Source: Chaetoderma sp. LZ-2023a
Taxonomy: Eukaryota; Mollusca; Caudofoveata; Chaetodermatida; Chaetodermatidae
Assembly (NCBI GenBank): GCA_034401795.1
Contig: CM067372.1
Span: 14,421,070-14,485,069 of the forward strand
Length of the DNA stretch: 64,000 nucleotides
Direction: 5' to 3'
Positions 56,621 through 64,000 of the stretch are shown one piece after another. The notes beneath the pieces were generated by a model. It saw nothing but the letters and a program-made list of their open reading frames with translations, searched no databases and had not been told where the DNA came from. The stretch's first letter is position 1. Each line of letters begins with the position of its first letter. Position numbers and translations under genes: made by a program.

Positions 56621-56911
56621 AATTTCATGGTAACTAATGCTGTTGAATATCGTATGACTAATTTGACTGGATGCTGTTGCAGCAATATCGACAAGTCCAA
56701 CTATTAAAAAAATATTCAACAAACTGTCTATTAAATAGTAAAGGCATACAATTTGGACACTTTCAATGTTTATTACATAGTTAGATGCCTTTACTATTTA
56801 ATGGACAGTTTGTTGAATATATTTTTAATAGTTGGACTTGTCGATATTGCTGCAACAGCATCCAGTCAAATTAGTCATACGATATTCAACAGCTTTAGTT
56901 ACCATGAAATT
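56621..56911. repeat. Near-perfect 291-bp hairpin built on the family A core
   Basis: Left arm 56621-56747 and right arm 56785-56911 (127 bp each) are reverse complements with about four mismatches. The loop is 37 bases. Each arm contains a family A-type core (TTGAATATCGTATGACTAAT, GACTGGATGCTGTTGCAGCA, ATATTCAAC), so smaller inverted repeats are nested in the large one. The same short peptide (GLVDIAATASSQISH) therefore appears on both strands. Confidence 0.95.
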
Positions 56912-58365
56912 GTATATAATTGTATATTATATATTAATACGCCAGCCTACATATAATGTAATCGATTATAATGCCATGTATTTAGGTGACAGATAGGATA
57001 CGTCAATTCACCCCTTCATCGATGATGCATATGTGTTGTATATGTGTTGACAGTCGATGGCAGGATGTCTGTCATTTCTGACGTGTCGCCAGATTAGAGC
57101 CGCATCGAACTTATTGAGTCAATTATTGGACCTCATTATAGCTAGTAATGACTTGATTTTATTGCTTACTATCGATCGCGTAGCAATTATCAAGAGATTA
57201 AGGCTTACTTTTAATCAATGCATACATTCAATTGTTTTCACCTACGCGTATGACGAATGGTAAAGGTTGTGCATATTTTGAGGTGCTGAAAAGACCGTAT
57301 AGGAAGCAATATGCGAAATAACACTACTCATCAAGGTAAAGCCTTAGATGTGATGTAGAATCAGTTATCATCTCAACGCACAAATAAAAACACAAGTCAC
57401 CCGTATGCCAATGTTCTGGTGATGCCATTAGACGCAGTTTCCGGCTGCCTCAGGGATGTACTCACTGTGCTGGACGAGATTGGTGACGGGTGACCAGAGG
57501 CTTTGCTATTCTATTGGCTCTTGTGCTCTGATACGAGTGTTTAAATCTTATTTTGTGAGATGAGAAAAAACACATCTGAATGATTACATTTAGAGAAACT
57601 GGAACATTATCTCCTGACTCGTCATTGAACTTGAAGTTAAGTGTAGCTTCAGAAATATTCTATAGGCTCCATACACCTTATAAATGTCATGGCTACAACA
57701 TTAGATGCTATAATTGAATTAAGAAACTATTACTAAGACAACATATGGAACAAACATATGATCAATACATTATTTTAAGCATAGAAACACGTTTTCGAAA
57801 CAATTTTTCAGTAGGTAACAACATCACCCAACATCACACAACATCACCCAGTCAAATTAGTTTCAAAATATTTAATATGTTACTTGCATAGTTACCCTAA
57901 CATTTGTATTCTGTGTATACTGACGATTAGTAATTCGTTGGTTCAATCAACTGGGAGGCAGAGTACATGATATCCAAGCTGGTTACCATTGTATAGAAAG
58001 CAGATCCTGACTAGCAATTAAACTGCCAAACATATTCGATTTCACAGGGATAAGTAACACTGGGCTCACCTGCTTGACAATCTACATATGCATTGATACA
58101 GTCATACTTGAAACGGACAGAGACTGCTAACCCAGAAATGTTAACATTGTAGACAAGGGTCTAGTGCACAAGATGAGCAGACTAACTGCCAATAAACATT
58201 GCCGTTATTTAACAACAGTCAAAGGTTTATTGCATATATAGTCAACGAGACTCAATGGTTATACTATCAAATGATCGTAAATGTTACCAATATATTCAAC
58301 CCATCAGATAGTTACAAGATCGGCAACTAGGCAACACGTTATCATTGAATAACATGACTAGTCAA
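56912..58365. other. Non-coding stretch with one half family A core
   Basis: 57842-57885 reads CATCACCCAGTCAAATTAGT then TTCAAAATATTTAATATG, matching the right arm of the family A hairpin. CATCACCCAACATCACACAA before it is a short duplication. No gene seen. Confidence 0.55.
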
Positions 58366-61300
58366 ACTATTCGAGAAGATCGTAGACACCCTGGCGCCCA
58401 TGAAGCTATTCAAGAAGGTCTTACACTTCCTGGCGCCCATGAAGCTATTCGTGAAGATCTTACACACCCTGGCGCCCATGAAGCTATTCAAGAAGCTCAT
58501 ACACACCCAGGCGCCCATGAAGCTATTCAAGAAGGTCTTACACACCCTGGAGCCCATGAGGCTATTCGTAAAGATCTTACACACCCTGGCGCCCATGAAG
58601 CTATTCAAGAAGGTCTTACACACCCTGGCGCCAATGAAGCTATTCAAGAAGGTCTTACACACCCTGGAGCCCATGAAGCTATTTAAGAAGGTCGTATACA
58701 CCCTGGCGCCCATGAAGCTATTCAAGAAGGTCGTATACACTCTGGCGCCCATGAAGCTATTCAAGAAGGTCTTATACACCCTGGAGCCCATGAAGCTATT
58801 CAAGAAGGTCTTACACACCCTGGCGCCCATGAAGCTATTCAAGAAGGTTTACACACCCAGGCGCCCATGAAGCTATTCAAGAAGATCTTACACACCCTGG
58901 CGCCCATGAGGCAATTCGTGAAGGTCTTGTACACCCTGGAGCCCATGAAGCTATTCAAGAAGGTCTTACACACCCTGGAGCCCATGCAGCTATTCAAGAA
59001 GGTCTTACACACCCTGGCGCCCATGAAGCTATTCAAGAAGGTCTTACACACCCTGGCGCCCATGAGGCTATTCAAGAAGGTCGTATACATCCTGGCGCCC
59101 ATGAGGCTATTCAAGAAGGTCTTACACACCCTGGAGCCCATGAGGCTATTCAAGAAGGTCTTACACACCCTGGAGCCCATGAGGCTATTCAAGAAGGTCT
59201 TACACACCCTGGAGCCCATGATGCTATTCAAGAAGGTCTTACACATGCTGGGGCCCATGGGGCTATTCGTGAAGATCTTACACACCCTGGCGCCCATGAA
59301 GCTATTCAAGAAGGTCTTACACACCCTGGCGCCCATGAGGCTATTCAAGAAGGTCGTATACACCCTGGCGCCCATGAAACTATTCAAGAAGATCTTACAC
59401 ACCCTGGCGCCCATGAGGCTATTCAAGAAGGTCGTATACACCCTGGAGCCCATGAAGCTATTTAAGAAGGTCGTATACACCCTGGCGCCCATGAAGCTAT
59501 TCAAGAAGGTCGTATACACCCTGGCGCCCATGAAGCTATTCAAGAAGGTCTTACACACCCTGGAGCCCATGAAGCTATTCAAGAAGGTCGTATACACCCT
59601 GGCGCCCATGAGGCTATTCGTGAAGATCTTACACACCCTGGCGCCCATGAAGCTATTCAAGAAGGTCTTACACACCCTGGCGCCCATGAGGCTATTCAAG
59701 AAGGTCGTATACACCGTGGCGCCCATGAAACTATTCAAGAAGATCTTACACACCCTGGCGGCCATGAGACTATTCAAGAAGGTCGTATACACCCTGGAGC
59801 CCATGAAGCTATTTAAGAAGGTCGTATACACCCTGGCGCCCATGAAGCTATTCAAGAAGGTCGTATACACCCTGGCGCCCATGAAGCTATTCAAGAAGGT
59901 CTTACACACCCTGGAGCCCATGAAGCTATTCAAGAAGGTCGTATACACCCTGGCGCCCATGAAGCTATTCGTGAAGATCGTATACACCCTGGAGCCCATG
60001 AAGCTATCCAAGAAGGTCTTACACACCCAGGCGCCCATGAAGCTATTCAAGAAGGTCTTACACACCCTGGCGCCCATGAGGCTATTCGTGAAGATCGTAC
60101 ACACCCTGGCGCCCATGAAGCTATTCAAGAAGGTCTTACACACCCTGGAGCCCATGAAGCTATTCAAGAAGGTCGTATACACCCTGGCGCCCATGAAGCT
60201 ATTCAAGAAGGTCTTACACACCCGGGAGCCCATGAAGCTATTCAAGAAGGTCTTACGCACCCAGGCGCCCATGAAGCTATTCAAGGAGGTCTTACACACC
60301 CTGGAGCCCATGAAGCTATTCAAGAAGGTCTTACACACCCTGGCGCCCATGAGGCTATTCGTGAAGATCGTACACACCCTGGCGCCCATGAAGCTATTCA
60401 AGAAGGTCTTACACACCCTGGAGCCCATGAAGCTATTCAAGAAGGTCGTATACACCCTGGCGCCCATGAAGCTATTCAAGAAGGTCTTACACACCCGGGA
60501 GCCCATGAAGCTATTCAAGAAGGTCTTACACACCCAGGCGCCCATGAAGCTATTCAAGGAGGTCTTACACACCCTGGAGCCCATGAAGCTATTCAAGAAG
60601 GTCGTATACACCCTGGCGCCCATGAGGCTATTCGAGAAGGTCTTACACACCCTGGAGCCCATGAAGCTATTCAAGAAGGTCGTATAGACCCTGGCGCCCA
60701 TGAGGCTATTCGAGAAGATCTTACACACCCTGGCGCCCATGAAGCTATTCAAGAAGGTCTTACACACCCTGGCGCCCATGAAGCTATTCGTGAAGGTCTT
60801 ACACACCCAGGCGCCCATGAAGCTATTCAAGAAGGTCTTACACACCCTGGCGCCCATGAAGCTATTCAAGAAGGTTGTATACACCCTGGCGCCCATGAGG
60901 CTATTCGAGAAGATCTTACACACCCAGGAGCCCATGAAGCTATTCAAGAAGGTCTTACACACCCTGGCGCCCATGAGGCTATTCAAGAAGGTCTTACACA
61001 CCCTGGCGCCCATGAAGCTATTCAAGAAGGTCTTACACACCCTGGCGCCCATGAAGCTATTCAAGAAGGTCGTATACACCCTGGCGCCCATGAAGCTATC
61101 CAAGAAGGTCGTATACACCCTGGCGCCCATGAGGCTATTCGTGAAGATCTTACACTTCCTGGAGCCCATGAGGCTATTCAAGAAGGTCTAACACACCCTG
61201 GAGCCGATGAAGCTATTCAAGAAGGTCTTACACACCCTGGCGCCCATGAAGCTATTCAAGAAGGTCGTATACACCCTGGCGCCCATGAGGCTATTCGTGA

Positions 61301-64000
61301 AGATCTTACACACCATGGCGCCCATGAAGCTATTCAAGAAGGTCGTATACACCCTGGCGCCCATGAAGCTATCCAAGAAGGTCGTATACACCCTGGCGCC
61401 CATGAGGCTATTCGTGAAGATCTTACACTTCCTGGAGCCCATGAGGCTATTCAAGAAGGTCTTACACACCCTGGAGCCCATGAAGCTATTCAAGAAGGTC
61501 TTACACACCCTGACGCCCATGAAGCTATTCAAGAAGGTCTTACACACCCTGGCGCCCATGAGGCTATTCACGAAGGTTTTACACACCCTGACGCCCATGA
61601 AGCTATTCGTGAAGATCTTACACTTCCTGGCGCCCATGAAGCTATTCAAGAAGGTCTTACACACCCTGGCGCCCATGAAGCTATTCGTGAAGGTCTTACA
61701 CACACTGGCGCCCATGAAGCGATTTAAGAAAGTCTTACACACCCAGGCGCCCATGAAGCTATTCAAGAAGGTCTTGCACACCCTGGCGCCCATGAGGCTA
61801 TTCAAGAAGGTCTTACACACCCTGGCGCCCATGAGGCTATTCGTGAAGATCTTACACACCCTGGAGCCCATGAAGCTATTCAAGAAGGTCTTACACACCC
61901 AGGCGCCCATGAAGCTATTCAAGAAGGTCTTGCACACCCTGGCGCCCATGAAGCTATTCAAGAAGGTCTTACACACCCTGGCGCCCATGAAGCTATTCAA
62001 GAAGGTCTTACACACCCTGGTGCCCATGAACCTATTCAAGAAGGTCTTACACATCCTGGAGCCCATGAAGCTATTTAAAAAGGTCGTATACACCCTGGCG
62101 CCCATGAAGCTATTCAAGAAGGTCTACACCCTGGCGCCCATGAAGCTATTCAAGAAGGTCTTACACACCCTGGCGCTCATGAGGCTATTCAAGAAGGTCT
62201 TACACACCCTGGCGCCCATGAAGCTATTCAAGAAGGTCTTACACACCCTGGAGCCCATGAAGCTATTCAAGAAGGTCTTACACACCCTGGCGCCCATGAA
62301 GCTATTCAAGAAGGTCTTACACACCCTGGCGCCCATGAAGCTATTCAAGAAGGTCTTACACACCCTGGCGCCCATGAAGCTATTCAAGAAGGTCGTATAC
62401 ACCCTGGAGCCCAAGAAGCTATTCAAGAAGGTCTTACACACCCTGGCGCCCATGAAGCTATTCAAGAAGGTCTTACACACCCTGGAGCCCATGAAGCTAT
62501 TCAAGAAGGTCTTACACACCCTGGCGCCCATGAAGCTATTCAAGAAGGTCTTACACACCCTGGCGCCCATGAAGCTATTCAAGAAGGTCGTATACACCCT
62601 GGCGCCCATGAAGCTATTCAAGAAGGTCTTACACACCCTGGCGCCCATGAAGCTATTCAAGAAGGTCGTATACACCCTGGCGTCCATGAAGCTATTCAAG
62701 AAGGTCTTACACACCCTGGCGCCCATGAAGCTATTCAAGAAGGTCTTACACACCCTGGCGCCCATGAAGCTATTCAAGAAGGTCGTATACACCCTGGCGC
62801 CCATGAAGCTATCCAAGAAGGTCGTATACACCCTGGCGCCCATGAGGCTATTCGTGAAGATCTTACACACCCTGGAGCCCATGAAGCTATTCAAGAAGGT
62901 CTTACACACCCTGGCGCCCATGAAGCTATTCAAGAAGGTCGTATACACCCTGGCGCCCATGAGGCTATTCGTGAAGATCTTACACTTCCTGGAGCCCATG
63001 AGGCTATTCAAGAAGGTCTTACACACCCTGGAGCCCATGAAGCTATTCAAGAAGGTCTTACACACCCTGGCGCCCATGAAGCTATTCAAGAAGGTCTTGC
63101 ACACCCTGGCGCCCATGAAGCTATTCAAGAAGGTCGTATACACCCTGGCGCCCATGAAGCTATTCAAGAAGGTCGTATACACCCTGGCGCCCATGAAGCT
63201 ATCCAAGAAGGTCGTATACACCCAGGCGCCCATGAAGCTATTCGTGAAGATCTTACACTTCCTGGAGCCCATGAGGCTATTCAAGAAGGTCTTACACACC
63301 CTGGAGTCCATGAAGCTATTCAAGAAGGTCTTACACACCCTGGCGCCCATGAAGCTATTCAAGAAGGTCTTACACACCCAGGCGCCCATGAAGCTATTCA
63401 AGAAGGTCTTGCACACCCTGGAGCCCATGAAGCTATTCAAGAAGGTCTTACACACCCTGGAGCCCATGAGGCTATTCGTGAAGATCTTACACACCCTGGC
63501 GCCCATGAAGCTATTCAAGAAGGTCTTACACACCCTGGCGCCCATGAGGCTATTCAAGAAGGTCTTACACACCCTGGAGCCCATGAGGCTATTCGTGAAG
63601 ATCGTACACACCCTGGAGCCCATGAAGCTATTCAAGAAGGTCTTACACACCCTGGCGCCCATGAAGCTATTCGTGAAGATCGTACACACCCTGGAGCCCA
63701 TGAAGCTATTCAAGAAGGTCTTACACACCCAGGCGCCAATGAAGCTATTCAAGAAGGTCTTACACACCCAGGCGCCCATGAAGCTATTCAAGAAGGTCTT
63801 ACACACCCTGGCGCCCATGAAGCTATTCAAGAAGGTCTTACACACCCTGGCGCCCATGAAGCTATTCAAGAAGTTCGTATACACCCTGGCGCCCATGAAG
63901 CTATTCAAGAAGGTCGTATACACCCTGGCGCCCATGAAGCTATCCAAGAAGGTCGTATACACCCTGGCGCCCATGAGGCTATTCGTGAAGATCTTACACA
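58366..64000. repeat. 39-bp minisatellite, at least 144 copies, runs off the window
   Basis: Unit CTATTCAAGAAGGTCTTACA then CACCCTGGCGCCCATGAAG. Main variants: TTCAAG/TTCGTG/TCCAAG, GTCTTACAC/GTCGTATAC/ATCTTACAC, CTG/CAG, GCG/GAG, AAG/AGG. The 13-codon period keeps frames open on both strands (780 codons at 58839-61181 minus; plus frame open from about 61206 to the window end). Breaks are few: one-base loss near 58852, TAG near 60687 plus, and minus-strand nonsense near 61188 and 62124. Most unit variants change the residue in both open frames, which argues against selection on a protein. Blocks of seven and nine units are duplicated. Confidence 0.95.

Noticed and set aside
55853-56722. 289-codon minus-strand frame starting MLNIFLIVGLVDIAATASSQ with a hydrophobic start that looks like a signal peptide
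   Set aside because: The start is one arm of the 56621-56911 palindrome and the same peptide is read from the other arm on the other strand; the rest is 21-bp minisatellite.
58839-61181. 780-codon minus-strand open frame with a 13-residue repeat, and its plus-strand counterparts
   Set aside because: A 39-bp period keeps frames open on both strands. Unit variants change residues in either frame and nothing non-repetitive is attached.

Overview
The window looks like nuclear DNA from a non-vertebrate animal, probably a marine invertebrate; the species cannot be named from sequence alone. The evidence is the absence of bacterial-style gene packing, very abundant minisatellites and microsatellites, several classes of eukaryotic transposon, and two short exons with a spliceosomal donor. 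A 500-base run of N at 16372-16871 is an assembly gap. There are no rRNA, tRNA or CRISPR features that I can support.

Layout. Positions 1-8200 are dominated by three minisatellites (42-, 54- and 46-bp units) and a dispersed SINE-like repeat. Positions 8200-31000 are an AT-rich mosaic of simple repeats, hairpin-forming non-autonomous elements (called families A, B, C and D here), a decayed LINE reverse transcriptase, a decayed hAT transposase end, and a 28-bp minisatellite whose units each carry a TGACGTCA palindrome, split by about 114 CA dinucleotides. Positions 32209-34575 hold a frame-broken hAT-type transposase with ZMYM1/DUF4371 features. Positions 38096-48740 hold a complete but frame-broken LTR retrotransposon on the minus strand: two LTRs of about 1.39 kb, a 4-bp ATAT target duplication, gag with three zinc knuckles, protease, reverse transcriptase, RNase H, integrase, and an env-like third gene with a signal peptide, a furin-type site followed by a GLFDFVG motif, and a membrane anchor. 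Positions 52419-56562 are a 21-bp minisatellite interrupted by a 1.1-kb hAT-like non-autonomous element. A near-perfect 290-bp hairpin lies at 56621-56911. The window ends inside a 39-bp minisatellite longer than 5.6 kb.

Host coding content is minimal. The only host-gene candidates are two paralogous first exons (27847-27922 minus, 52149-52224 plus). Each encodes a start codon and signal peptide and ends at a phase-1 GTGAGT donor. The many long open frames in the minisatellites are best explained by unit lengths divisible by three (42, 54, 36, 21, 39), which keep several frames open on both strands.

The most interesting items are the env-bearing Ty3/gypsy element, the CRE-like palindrome minisatellite, the dispersed hairpin family A and its enlarged palindromic derivative, and the duplicated signal-peptide exon.
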